Shown here: positions 1-7,387 of the stretch, one piece after another
How the letters are laid out: the number at the start of each line of letters is the position of its first letter
How positions within the stretch are numbered: the first letter of the stretch is position 1
Source of the DNA: Methanosarcinales archaeon
GTDB lineage: Archaea; Halobacteriota; Methanosarcinia; Methanosarcinales; Methanocomedenaceae
Assembly (NCBI GenBank): GCA_023136155.1
Contig: JAGLRT010000161.1
Coordinates: 1-18,560, forward strand
DNA length: 18,560 nucleotides
Direction: 5' to 3'
Position numbers and translations under genes: made by a program
Notes under the pieces: generated by a model
What the model was told of the DNA's origin: nothing
Database searches by the model: none
The model's input: the letters and a program-made list of their open reading frames with translations, nothing else

Positions 1-504
1 TTAACCAACATAGAACCATCCACCACAATCAATGATGTTCCTGACCTTTTAACAGTGAAATATATCCCATTGCAGATATCATTAAAAGAAGCAGTTGATA
101 CCCGGATGCCTTATACAGCCGAATGCATGCTGATGGTAAGTTCGGCACATGAGATTGCCTTGTGTAATAATATGGGGTCTATGGAGAATAAAAAGATGTT
201 CTTCCATGACCTGGATTCCTTTATTCAAAAAAACCTTACACCTGGGGGCAAAGTGATAATCGGATTCCCGAACTATCGCAAAGATGCGTCCATGGCAGAG
301 ATAGAACTTCAGCGAAGGTTGACCGAATCAGTATTGGGACATTCCCATCCACCAGATGAATTATTCACAATCGAAGAGTTCTCATCTGCTTTTAACACCC
401 TCCCGATGGTATTCATTCAAAAGCCAATGGACCTGACCCATGAAAATCCAGGAAGAACTGCACTGATGGCGAACGTGGCTGTATTCAGACCAAATGGTAT
501 GTAG
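1..504 (+). CDS. Methyltransferase-like protein, C-terminal part (5' truncated)
   Basis: The reading frame is open from base 1 (first codons read L-T-N-I-E-P) to the TAG at 502-504, so the gene begins outside the window; the GTG at 55 is internal rather than a start. About 167 residues are visible. The stretch FIQKNLTPGGKVIIGFPNY resembles the region after motif III of class I SAM-dependent methyltransferases, where a 'L-x-P-G-G' turn leads into a beta strand. The SAM-binding glycine loop would lie upstream and cannot be checked. The gene converges on hemB with only 9 nt between the two stop codons. The substrate is unknown and the family assignment is tentative. Confidence 0.5.
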   Translation, partial: LTNIEPSTTINDVPDLLTVKYIPLQISLKEAVDTRMPYTAECMLMVSSAHEIALCNNMGSMENKKMFFHDLDSFIQKNLTPGGKVIIGFPNYRKDASMAEIELQRRLTESVLGHSHPPDELFTIEEFSSAFNTLPMVFIQKPMDLTHENPGRTALMANVAVFRPNGM

Positions 505-513
505 AATAAGTGT

Positions 514-1506
514 CTATTTATTAAGTTTTGTCGCCACGTCCTTTGCGAAATAGGTAAGAATCATATCCGCCCCGGCCCGTTTAATGGAAATAAGTGATTC
601 CATGATGGCCTTCTCATCCATCCAGCCCTTATCCACTGCACCCCTGACCATGGAATATTCCCCGCTAACATTATAGGCGGCTGTAGGCATCTTGAATTCA
701 TGCTTCACCCTATAAATTATATCCAGGTAAGGCAGGGCAGGCTTGACCATAACAATGTCGGCCCCTTCCAGGATATCCTGTTCCACTTCCCTCAAGGCCT
801 CATCACTGTTTGCAGGATCCATCTGGTATGTGGAGCGATCCCCGAAACTGTATCCGGATTCAGCTGCATCCCTGAAAGGTCCGTAGAACGAGGAAGAATA
901 CTTGGCTGCATATGACATTATAGGTGTATTGGAAAAACCACTCCCATCAAGGGCGCCGCGGATGGCAGCCACCATACCGTCCATCATGCCTGATGGTGCC
1001 ACAATATCTGCGCCTGCCCGTGCCTGGCTCACAGCGGTCTTACCCAGTATTGGCAAGGTAGGGTCGTTCAATACCTCTTCGGTCTCATAATCCACCATAC
1101 CGCAGTGTCCGTGGGTTGTATATTCGCAAAGGCACAGGTCAGTGATGACCACCATATCATCCCCCAGTTCGGCCTTGATATCACGGGTTGCATTCTGCAC
1201 AACATCATCATTACCGTAGGCATGTGTCCCTGTCTCGTCTTTCTCTTTTGGTATCCCGAATAATACCACGGCCGGAACCCCCAGGTCTGCCAGTGCTTTT
1301 GTTTCGTCCACAACACTTGCAGGAGTCTCCCTCCTTACACCAGGCATGGACGATATGGGTTGTGGAGATCCCAGTTTCTCGTCTATGAACAGGGGGGCTA
1401 TCAGGTCATCCACTGACAGAGTCGTGTCTTTGACCATGCGCCGTATTGCAGGTGTCCTGAGTCGTCTCAATCTTGTGGTGGGGAATTTGGTGGTATTTTC
1501 AAACAT
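514..1506 (-). CDS. hemB: Delta-aminolevulinic acid dehydratase (porphobilinogen synthase)
   Basis: Condenses two 5-aminolevulinate molecules to porphobilinogen in the cytoplasm. The 330-residue length is normal for HemB. Seen directly: the zinc-site motif DLCLCEYTTHGHCG with Cys125, Cys127 and Cys135; the first active-site Lys202 in AAKYSSSFYGPFR; the Schiff-base Lys255 in MVKPALPYLDII; and a C-terminal SIKRAGAD block. This is therefore a zinc-type enzyme. The frame continues 15 codons upstream to 1551, but that would overlap hemA. The ATG at 1506 starts the family-typical N-terminus (TTRLRRLRTPAIRRMV) 16 nt after the hemA stop, so it is preferred. It is the last gene of the tetrapyrrole operon. 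The usual APSDMMDGR block reads APSGMMDGM here; the Asp position varies in the family (E. coli has Ala), so loss of activity is not implied. Confidence 0.96.
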   Translation of the reverse strand: MFENTTKFPTTRLRRLRTPAIRRMVKDTTLSVDDLIAPLFIDEKLGSPQPISSMPGVRRETPASVVDETKALADLGVPAVVLFGIPKEKDETGTHAYGNDDVVQNATRDIKAELGDDMVVITDLCLCEYTTHGHCGMVDYETEEVLNDPTLPILGKTAVSQARAGADIVAPSGMMDGMVAAIRGALDGSGFSNTPIMSYAAKYSSSFYGPFRDAAESGYSFGDRSTYQMDPANSDEALREVEQDILEGADIVMVKPALPYLDIIYRVKHEFKMPTAAYNVSGEYSMVRGAVDKGWMDEKAIMESLISIKRAGADMILTYFAKDVATKLNK

Positions 1507-1522
1507 AACATCCGATTTTCCG

Positions 1523-2791
1523 TTAATTGTTCTTATTATTCTTGTTGCCATTGAGCCTGAACAGTTCAGCCACTGTGTTCAGGAACATTTCATCATCATG
1601 TTCAGCTGCACTACGTAAAATCTTTGTGGGCTCTGCCAGTATTTTATTTGCTAACGAATGGGTCATGTCGTTCAATACTTCAATTTCAATTTCACCAATA
1701 GTATGGTAAGCTTTCAACTTGTTGATGGCAGCATCCCGCTCATGACATCGTATTTCGTTAATCATGCTATATAGTGCCGAAATAATCCTGTCAGCCTGCT
1801 GGCGCTTATATTGTACCTTTAGAAGTTCGAACTCTTCATTGATGATATTTTCGACTTTTGATATCTCGCCCTTGCGCCTATTAAGGTTCTTTTCACTGAT
1901 ACTTTTTAAGCTGTCAATGTTGAACAGCCTGACACCTTCAATTTCACCAGTTGACTCATCTATGTCCCTGGGATTTGCAATATCAATCAGTAGAATGTCA
2001 CTTTTGTACTCTTTCATGACTCCTTCCATCATCTCTCTAGTGATGACCATGTGGGGTGCAGCAGTTGCACTGATAACAACATCAGATTCCCTGATATATT
2101 CATTTATCAAGTCATATTTTATGGCCTCTCCATTTAGTTCACAGGCTAAGGTCTCGGCTCGCTCAAAAGTACGGTTTGCCACATATATTACTTTTATATT
2201 CTTATTGGCAAGAGCCCTTGCAACCAGTGACCCCATTTCTCCTGCCCCGATAATCATCACAGTCTTTCCTTCAAGATTTCCAAGTATATCATCCGCTAAT
2301 TCCACTGCTGCAGAACCGATAGACACAGAACCCCTGTTAATGTCGGTCTCGTTGCGTACCCGTTTGCCCACATGAATGGACTTGCTGAACACTGTATCCA
2401 GCATTTTTCCCGTGGTCCCGGTCTGCTTTGCGAGATTGTATAAGTCCTTCACCTGTCCCAGTATCTGGTCTTCTCCCACTATCATGGACTCCATGCCGGA
2501 TGTCAATCGCATGAGATGTAGCATTGTCTCTTCGTGGTCAAGGAAGTCAACAATGAGGTTGGGAACTTTCATCATCTTGGCAAAATTAAATAGTACCTTG
2601 CTGCCTTTGGGCGAGACAACATAGACCTCAACCCTGTTACAGGTCATAAGCACGGCACACTCTTCCACCAGTTCATGAGAATATAATCTTTCCAGTATTT
2701 TGTCAACGCCGCCATGCCAGGCATGAAGTTTTTCAATATCTTCCACGTTGGCCTTTACGTGGGTAATAAGCATGCTTGAAATTTCAGTCAT
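1523..2791 (-). CDS. hemA: Glutamyl-tRNA reductase
   Basis: Reduces glutamyl-tRNA(Glu) to glutamate-1-semialdehyde with NADPH, the first committed step of the C5 pathway to tetrapyrroles. The catalytic cysteine is Cys51 in MTCNRVEVY. The substrate-binding block GMESMIVGEDQILGQVKDLY, the Rossmann loop VMIIGAGEMGSLVARAL in the middle third, and a long C-terminal helical dimerisation region are all present. The 422-residue length is normal. A TTG precedes the ATG at 2791, but a strong GGAGAT lies 5 nt before the ATG and fixes that start. It sits between the precorrin-2 dehydrogenase and hemB in one operon. No hemL (glutamate-1-semialdehyde aminomutase) follows inside the window, so that step is encoded elsewhere. 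Confidence 0.96.
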   Translation of the reverse strand: MTEISSMLITHVKANVEDIEKLHAWHGGVDKILERLYSHELVEECAVLMTCNRVEVYVVSPKGSKVLFNFAKMMKVPNLIVDFLDHEETMLHLMRLTSGMESMIVGEDQILGQVKDLYNLAKQTGTTGKMLDTVFSKSIHVGKRVRNETDINRGSVSIGSAAVELADDILGNLEGKTVMIIGAGEMGSLVARALANKNIKVIYVANRTFERAETLACELNGEAIKYDLINEYIRESDVVISATAAPHMVITREMMEGVMKEYKSDILLIDIANPRDIDESTGEIEGVRLFNIDSLKSISEKNLNRRKGEISKVENIINEEFELLKVQYKRQQADRIISALYSMINEIRCHERDAAINKLKAYHTIGEIEIEVLNDMTHSLANKILAEPTKILRSAAEHDDEMFLNTVAELFRLNGNKNNKNN

Positions 2792-2828
2792 CAAAATCTC
2801 CTTATTTACCCCTGGTATTTAAATAAAT

Positions 2829-3515
2829 TTAATCATTTCCATTTGATAAATGCTTTAGGGCAATTTCCAATGCATGTTCATATGAATGAGTCAGTGCACT
2901 CCAAATATCTTTATCTTCAAGAATTGCCCACAATATGCTTGCCCTTTCTCTCTGGTCGGGAATACTTGATTTGAGTATAACTCGAATCTCTTTTTGCAGC
3001 AGTGCCATGGTTTCGAACTCTGCTGGTATCACTGTTTCAATCTTTTTCCTCATATATTTTGAAAGGGCGGGACTGGCACCGCTGGTTGAGATGGCAATGG
3101 TTATATCTCCTCTTTCTACAATCGACGGTATTGCAAGATCATCAAGTCCATCCACTGAATTTACCAGGCAGCCATGTTGATGTCCAATATTTGTAATCTT
3201 AATGTTAAATTCTCGGTCGTTAGTGGTTGGTATGACCAGGAATGCACCATCAAGGTAATCCAATATCTCGGCATCGGACATTGTGCCTGTGGTTTTAATG
3301 AGTTTCAACTCCTCACCACTCAGGTCCTGAAGTATATGGGTAAAATTGTGGCTGATGACAGTGGTTGGAGCATATCTGGAAAACAAGATCGCTTTTCGTT
3401 CACCCACCTGTCCTCCTCCGAATATGACTACTTTACGGTCAGTCATATTTATCATCAATGGCAGGAGTTTAGGTTCACTATCCTGCAATAATTTGTTACC
3501 GGATTTACCAGTCAA
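2829..3515 (-). CDS. Precorrin-2 dehydrogenase / sirohydrochlorin ferrochelatase family (Met8/SirC/CysG N-terminal type)
   Basis: Oxidises precorrin-2 to sirohydrochlorin with NAD+; some members also insert iron to give siroheme. Seen: the NAD-binding loop VVIFGGGQVGERKA at residues 29-42, preceded by the family's N-terminal LLPL segment, then VNSVDGLDDLAIPSIVERGD and ISTSGASPALSKYMRKKIE, the conserved block with the active-site Asp and the substrate-binding Ser-Pro-Ala. The length of 228 aa fits the stand-alone enzyme without a CysG methyltransferase domain. The start is TTG at 3515, supported by AGGAGT 6 nt upstream and by the LLPL segment, which excludes later Met codons. The TTG overlaps the TGA of the preceding Ahb gene, suggesting translational coupling. 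Whether it also chelates iron cannot be read from the sequence. Confidence 0.92.
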   Translation of the reverse strand: MTGKSGNKLLQDSEPKLLPLMINMTDRKVVIFGGGQVGERKAILFSRYAPTTVISHNFTHILQDLSGEELKLIKTTGTMSDAEILDYLDGAFLVIPTTNDREFNIKITNIGHQHGCLVNSVDGLDDLAIPSIVERGDITIAISTSGASPALSKYMRKKIETVIPAEFETMALLQKEIRVILKSSIPDQRERASILWAILEDKDIWSALTHSYEHALEIALKHLSNGND

Positions 3516-3970
3516 AGCCTGACTCCTGTCTTTTTAAATTCCTTCTCACTGAATAAGATATTATAATCTTCGATACCAGTGGCATTGGATATCTGTTTTG
3601 CAACTTTCCTGCATTCATCCCTGGTGTATGCATGAACCATAGTGAACAGGTTATAGGGCCACCCGTCTCGTCGTGGTCGTTCATAGCAATGAGTTACCTC
3701 AGAAAATCCAGCCATGATAGCGCCCACATCTTCTACAAGGGAATCTGGTACATTCCAGGTACACATAGCATTTGCAGTAAAGCCAATGGCCCTGTGTCCT
3801 ATTGATGCGCCAAACCGCCTGATAATCCCTTCATGATGCAATTTACTTATCCTTTCTATTACCAGAGTCTCTGAAATACCTAATTGTTGTGAGACTTCTT
3901 TGAATGGTCGGGATGTTATCGGGATACCGTCCTGAATGATTTTTAGTAGTTGAGTGTCAATTTCGTCCAT
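3512..3970 (-). CDS. ahbA/B: Siroheme decarboxylase subunit (AhbA/AhbB), Lrp/AsnC-like
   Basis: AhbA and AhbB together decarboxylate siroheme to 12,18-didecarboxysiroheme in the alternative heme pathway of archaea and sulfate reducers. Residues 1-55 form a winged helix of Lrp/AsnC type ending in IIRRFGA, and the rest is the ferredoxin-like domain. Motifs typical of the Ahb/NirDLGH family rather than true Lrp regulators are GFTANAM (63-69), HCYERP (94-99) and WPYNLFTMVH (104-113). Its place at the head of a hemA/hemB operon supports the enzymatic role. I cannot decide between subunits A and B. Only one of the two is in the window, so the partner must lie elsewhere. There is almost no Shine-Dalgarno before the ATG; see the promoter entry for a possible leaderless start. 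Confidence 0.88.
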   Translation of the reverse strand: MDEIDTQLLKIIQDGIPITSRPFKEVSQQLGISETLVIERISKLHHEGIIRRFGASIGHRAIGFTANAMCTWNVPDSLVEDVGAIMAGFSEVTHCYERPRRDGWPYNLFTMVHAYTRDECRKVAKQISNATGIEDYNILFSEKEFKKTGVRL

Positions 3971-3993
3971 AAAACCAACTTTCTTGTTTTGAT

Positions 3994-4001
3994 GTTAAAT
4001 A
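3994..4001 (-). promoter_or_regulatory. Candidate TATA box of the tetrapyrrole operon
   Basis: On the minus strand this reads TATTTAAC and is centred about 28 bp before the ATG of the Ahb gene. Archaeal transcription usually begins about 25-28 bp after the TATA centre, so the mRNA could start at or next to the ATG. That would agree with the missing ribosome binding site and imply a leaderless transcript. A second candidate, AATATTTAAC at 4006-4015, lies just upstream. Assigned by pattern and spacing only. Confidence 0.4.
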
Positions 4002-4061
4002 GATTGTTAAATATTATTACACTTAAATACGACAGGTTATTTTATATTAATTTATGATTAC

Positions 4062-4187
4062 TTATAATATCTCAGGTTCAACTTTCACGTTGATCTTACT
4101 AACTATACCCTGCAGTTCTACTGCGTTTGGGTGTGCAGTCGCAACGTTTGGCTCAAGGTAGTGAAATAAAGCACTATCCGGGGTCAT
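4062..4187 (-). CDS. Possible 41-residue small protein overlapping the end of the dCMP deaminase gene
   Basis: An ATG at 4187 opens a 41-codon frame that overlaps the last 14 bases of the dCMP deaminase gene in another frame and ends at TAA 4064-4062. The product begins MTPDSALFHYLEPNV and ends SKINVKVEPEIL. Its composition looks protein-like, with a beta-strand-like alternating tail. A weak GGA lies 7 nt before the ATG, and translational coupling to the deaminase is possible. An in-frame TAA seven codons upstream shows that it is not an extension of a longer upstream frame. I recognise no family. It could be a real small gene, the decayed 3' end of a lost gene, or chance. Confidence 0.35.
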   Translation of the reverse strand: MTPDSALFHYLEPNVATAHPNAVELQGIVSKINVKVEPEIL

Positions 4188-4641
4188 TCGAATGTCCGGG
4201 AAAACTTACAATTTCCACACCTGCCTTATTGAAGAATCTTATTGCCACGTCATCAGGGTAATTGTTAGAGAAAACTACTTTTTTGATTTTGGAATTAATT
4301 ATCATCTTGGCACACAATATGCACGGCTGGTGTGTGCAATATAGAGTTGCGTTCTCGATACTGACGCCGTGTAGAGCAGACTGAATTATGGCGTTCTGTT
4401 CGGCATGCACTGCCCTGCACAGTTCGTGCCTGGTACCTGATGCGATATTTTGCTGCTGACGTATACATCCGATATCAAGACAATGCTGCAGGTTGCGGGG
4501 TGCGCCGTTATATCCTGTGGAAAGGATGCGCTTATCAAGAACGATAACTGCACCTACCTGGTTTCTTAAACAGGTGGAACGCTTGGCCACCACCTGGGCG
4601 ATTTCCATGAAATATTCATCTAATGTTGGTCTTTGAACCAT
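4174..4641 (-). CDS. dCMP/cytidine deaminase family protein (ComEB-like dCMP deaminase)
   Basis: Deaminates dCMP to dUMP, feeding thymidylate synthesis. The zinc site is complete: His79-Ala-Glu81 in VHAEQNAII, with Glu81 as proton shuttle, and Cys107/Cys110 in QPCILCAK. The N-terminal RNQVGAVIV and STGYNGAPRN blocks are typical of dCMP deaminases rather than tRNA or guanine deaminases. The extra Cys/His-rich insert CLDIGCIRQQQ...HELC is the additional segment often seen in this subgroup. Length 155 aa is normal. It is transcribed divergently from secF and looks monocistronic, apart from the possible small ORF at its 3' end. Confidence 0.9.
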   Translation of the reverse strand: MVQRPTLDEYFMEIAQVVAKRSTCLRNQVGAVIVLDKRILSTGYNGAPRNLQHCLDIGCIRQQQNIASGTRHELCRAVHAEQNAIIQSALHGVSIENATLYCTHQPCILCAKMIINSKIKKVVFSNNYPDDVAIRFFNKAGVEIVSFPGHSNDPG

Positions 4642-4690
4642 GTTTTTACCTATCCATTTTAACGATTTGTTAGTAATGGGAGCAAAAGGT

Positions 4691-4700
4691 AAATATATTG
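4691..4700 (-). promoter_or_regulatory. Candidate TATA box of the dCMP deaminase gene
   Basis: The minus strand reads CAATATATTT, about 50 bp before the ATG at 4641. This would give a 5' leader of roughly 25 nt that contains a weak GGT ribosome site. Pattern-based only. Confidence 0.35.
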
Positions 4701-4743
4701 TGATATATGGTTATTCGGACGTGACCATTATTACTGTACCACA

Positions 4744-4773
4744 TATTTTAATAACAAATATTTTAATTATAAA
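4744..4773 (+). promoter_or_regulatory. Candidate TATA region of the secF-secD-thiI operon
   Basis: The AT-rich stretch holds two TATA-like cores: TATTTTAA at 4744-4751, and TTATAAA about 28-34 bp before the secF ATG. The first would leave a leader of about 25 nt that includes the GGTG ribosome site at 4791-4794, so it is the better candidate. Pattern-based only. Confidence 0.35.
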
Positions 4774-4800
4774 CTATAATCACAAATCCCGGTGCTGCTG

Positions 4801-5736
4801 ATGAAGACTTTTGACATTGATAACTACATTGATTCTTATTTGGGACGTTTTTCGACCAAACAGATGATTGCTATCCCAATGATACTATTCTTAATTTCAC
4901 TGTTGATCCTTGGTTTTTCATTCTATACAACCGGGAGTCCGGTGGAACTGGGCGTGGAATTTACTGGAGGAACAGTGCTCACAGTTGTTTCGGAATCCTC
5001 TTACAAAACGCTGGAGGAGGAATTCACGTCCCAATTCCCTGAAACGCCCCCATTTAGTGCCAGGGATGCAGGCGGCGGGCGCGTAATGTTAAAGTTCGGT
5101 CCCATGAACGAGGCCCAACAAACACAACTGAACGATTATATCTCATCCACTTACGGTAAGGACGTTTCCCTGAAACATATGAGTGCATTATATGGTGAAA
5201 AACTGCAACATAGCGCTATCATGGCCGTTATTTACGCTTTTTTGGGTATGGCCGTGATAGTGTTTCTCATATTCAAATCTGCAGTGCCATCAGCAGCAGT
5301 GGTACTGTCTGCCACTTCTGATATTATCATCGCCGCAACACTTATGGACCTGTTCGGTATAGCCCTGTCGCTGGGCACGGTGGCCGCACTGCTCATGCTG
5401 ATAGGTTATTCTGTTGACAGCGACATCCTGCTTACTACCAGGCTTCTCAAACGACGGGGGGACACTGATGAAAAGATACATGCAGCCATGAAAACCGGGC
5501 TTACTATGACTTCTACCACAATGGCAGCATTTTTTGTTCTCTTTTTAGTCAGCACCTTTGCGGGTCTTATCTCGTCCTTTTCAAGAATAGATATTATCAG
5601 TGACATTTCAGCGGTTCTGGTGTTTGGCCTGGTCACAGACCTTGTGAATACCTGGATGCTGAACACCGGCATCCTTAAATGGCATCTCGCGAGAGGCACT
5701 CCTGACAAAAAGGGCAAGGGGGGGCGAAAACGATGA
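4801..5736 (+). CDS. secF: Protein-export membrane protein SecF
   Basis: With SecD, SecF assists the SecYEG channel in export and membrane insertion. Membrane segment 1 is around residues 20-45. The extracellular domain follows with the family signature GVEFTGGTVLTVV. Five further hydrophobic segments form the C-terminal half, with the conserved GYSVDSDILLTTRLLKRRG block and a TMTSTTMAAFF segment. The tail is basic and cytoplasmic. The frame also allows a GTG at 4792, but GGTG at 4791-4794, 6 nt before the ATG at 4801, favours the ATG (311 aa). The stop overlaps the secD start as ATGA. The secF-before-secD order and the separate genes are usual in euryarchaea. Confidence 0.96.
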   Translation: MKTFDIDNYIDSYLGRFSTKQMIAIPMILFLISLLILGFSFYTTGSPVELGVEFTGGTVLTVVSESSYKTLEEEFTSQFPETPPFSARDAGGGRVMLKFGPMNEAQQTQLNDYISSTYGKDVSLKHMSALYGEKLQHSAIMAVIYAFLGMAVIVFLIFKSAVPSAAVVLSATSDIIIAATLMDLFGIALSLGTVAALLMLIGYSVDSDILLTTRLLKRRGDTDEKIHAAMKTGLTMTSTTMAAFFVLFLVSTFAGLISSFSRIDIISDISAVLVFGLVTDLVNTWMLNTGILKWHLARGTPDKKGKGGRKR

Positions 5737-7385
5737 ATGGCGAGGAAGGGGAGAGAGGACTGGGCAGCGACCCCAGGGTCTTGTTGATGATAGGCGCGAT
5801 ATTAGTATCACTTATCTTACTGTTTCTGCCTACAGTGTTCCCTGAATCTGGGATCGGTGGGCTCAAGTACGGACTGGAACTGGACGGAGGTTCATGGCTT
5901 CACCTGAAACCTGAAGGCGCCATAGTGCAGGTAGACGCCGATATGGGAAGTATTATCGCACAGGATTACGGGGTGTTCCTGAATGAAACAGTGACAATCA
6001 CCCACCAGACTACATCTTCAGTGACCTTTGAAACCCGCCAGTCCGTTACTGCCAAAGGGATAGAATCCCTGGGTTACGGACAGGCAGCCGTATCCAGCAG
6101 GGGCGGGGTTTACACAATTGTACTCCAGACAGACAAAAACACAGCGATTACCAAATATCTGGAAAACCAGTACAAAACAGAAGTTGTGGTCTTTAATGAC
6201 GGGGACGGCATCAGGTATGAGATAAGGAAGAAGACCTCTCCTGATGAACTGGCTGCTATAATGCAACCGGTTGGGGGTTCGGTGACAGCGTATGAAGACG
6301 GTGTATCAATAGCTACCTTAACTGAGACCAAGGAGATTCTTGCGAAAAAGTTGAACCTGTTCGGATTGAGCGATGTAAAACCTGTCATCGTAGGGCGGGA
6401 ATATATACTAATTGATCTGGCAGGAATTGATATTGACACGGCCATGGACCTTGCCGGCACGCCAGGTAAGTTCGAGATACGGGTACAGATTGGCAATAAC
6501 GAGAGCGTACATGCTGTTTATGGAGAAGACATCCAGACAGTGGGTTACCACAGGATGGATGACAATGTTTGGGGTGTGCCGTTTACCCTGACACAGCAGG
6601 GTGCTGAGGCGCTGAGACAGGCGGCGATTGAGACCAATGCGGTCGGTGACCCGGATAATCACGAGATTACCATGTACCTGGACAACAGGGTGATATACAG
6701 CGCCCCCCTGTCGTATTCGCTGGCACAAAGCATGAGAAATGTGCCAATACAGGATTTGGTGGCATCATTTGGCAGTGATACAGGCAGCGAGGATAATGCT
6801 ATTAAACTTGAATCTCATTTGAAGGCAGGGGCACTTCCCGTGAATGTGGAGATCATAAACTGGGGCCATGTGCCTGCATCCCTGGGCACCCAGTTCAAGG
6901 AACTCACTGCCATAGCAGGTCTGCTGGCTATTATCACTGTATCCTTTATGGTCTTTTTAAGGTATCGCAGAAAGGAGATAATGCTGCCAATGATAATTAT
7001 ATCCTTGAGCGAAGTTGTGATGATCCTTGGTTTTGCATCGCTTATAAAATCATACTGGCAGCTGGACCTGCCTGCAATAGCCGGTATCATTGCAGTCATA
7101 GGTACCGGAATAGACCATCTTGTGGTCATCACTGATGAAGTGCTGTATGAGGGCAAACTGCCGCCCACCAAGGTATACAATACCAGGATATCCAGGGCAT
7201 TCGGCATTATATTTGGTGCTGCGACGACCACAATCATAGCAATGATAATACTGTGGATCATGGGTTTTGGAGCCATGCAAGGTTTTGCAATTACCACTAT
7301 AATCGGAGTACTGATCGGAGTGCTGATAGCTAGGCCTGCATATGCCAGGATAATAAAAGAAATGCTAAAAGAAGACAAGGATTGA
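5733..7385 (+). CDS. secD: Protein-export membrane protein SecD
   Basis: Partner of SecF. The protein has one N-terminal membrane segment (about residues 17-36), then the signature LKYGLELDGGSWLHLKP, and a large extracellular region of roughly 340 residues. A C-terminal block of five membrane segments follows, containing GTGIDHLVVITDE and FGAATTTIIAMIILW, the SecD/RND-type helices. The 550-residue length is within the archaeal range. The start codon overlaps the secF stop (ATGA), and thiI begins 2 nt after the secD stop, so the three genes are probably one transcript. Archaea lack SecA, so the energy source for SecDF differs from bacteria and cannot be read here. Confidence 0.95.
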   Translation: MNGEEGERGLGSDPRVLLMIGAILVSLILLFLPTVFPESGIGGLKYGLELDGGSWLHLKPEGAIVQVDADMGSIIAQDYGVFLNETVTITHQTTSSVTFETRQSVTAKGIESLGYGQAAVSSRGGVYTIVLQTDKNTAITKYLENQYKTEVVVFNDGDGIRYEIRKKTSPDELAAIMQPVGGSVTAYEDGVSIATLTETKEILAKKLNLFGLSDVKPVIVGREYILIDLAGIDIDTAMDLAGTPGKFEIRVQIGNNESVHAVYGEDIQTVGYHRMDDNVWGVPFTLTQQGAEALRQAAIETNAVGDPDNHEITMYLDNRVIYSAPLSYSLAQSMRNVPIQDLVASFGSDTGSEDNAIKLESHLKAGALPVNVEIINWGHVPASLGTQFKELTAIAGLLAIITVSFMVFLRYRRKEIMLPMIIISLSEVVMILGFASLIKSYWQLDLPAIAGIIAVIGTGIDHLVVITDEVLYEGKLPPTKVYNTRISRAFGIIFGAATTTIIAMIILWIMGFGAMQGFAITTIIGVLIGVLIARPAYARIIKEMLKEDKD

Positions 7386-7387
7386 AT

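Noticed and set aside
1507..1551. Extending hemB 15 codons upstream to 1551
   Set aside because: It would overlap hemA and add residues outside the conserved HemB start; the ATG at 1506 fits spacing and family length.
1764..2375. 203-codon open frame on the plus strand
   Set aside because: Lies wholly antisense to hemA, whose protein is unmistakable; the translation is low in complexity and rich in Ser/Ile, typical of an antisense shadow.
3512..3970. Reading this gene as an Lrp/AsnC transcription regulator
   Set aside because: The HCYERP and WPYNLFTMVH motifs and the heme-operon context identify the Ahb siroheme decarboxylase family.
6815..7378. 187-codon open frame on the minus strand
   Set aside because: Antisense to the membrane-helix part of secD; its hydrophobicity mirrors the secD codons.
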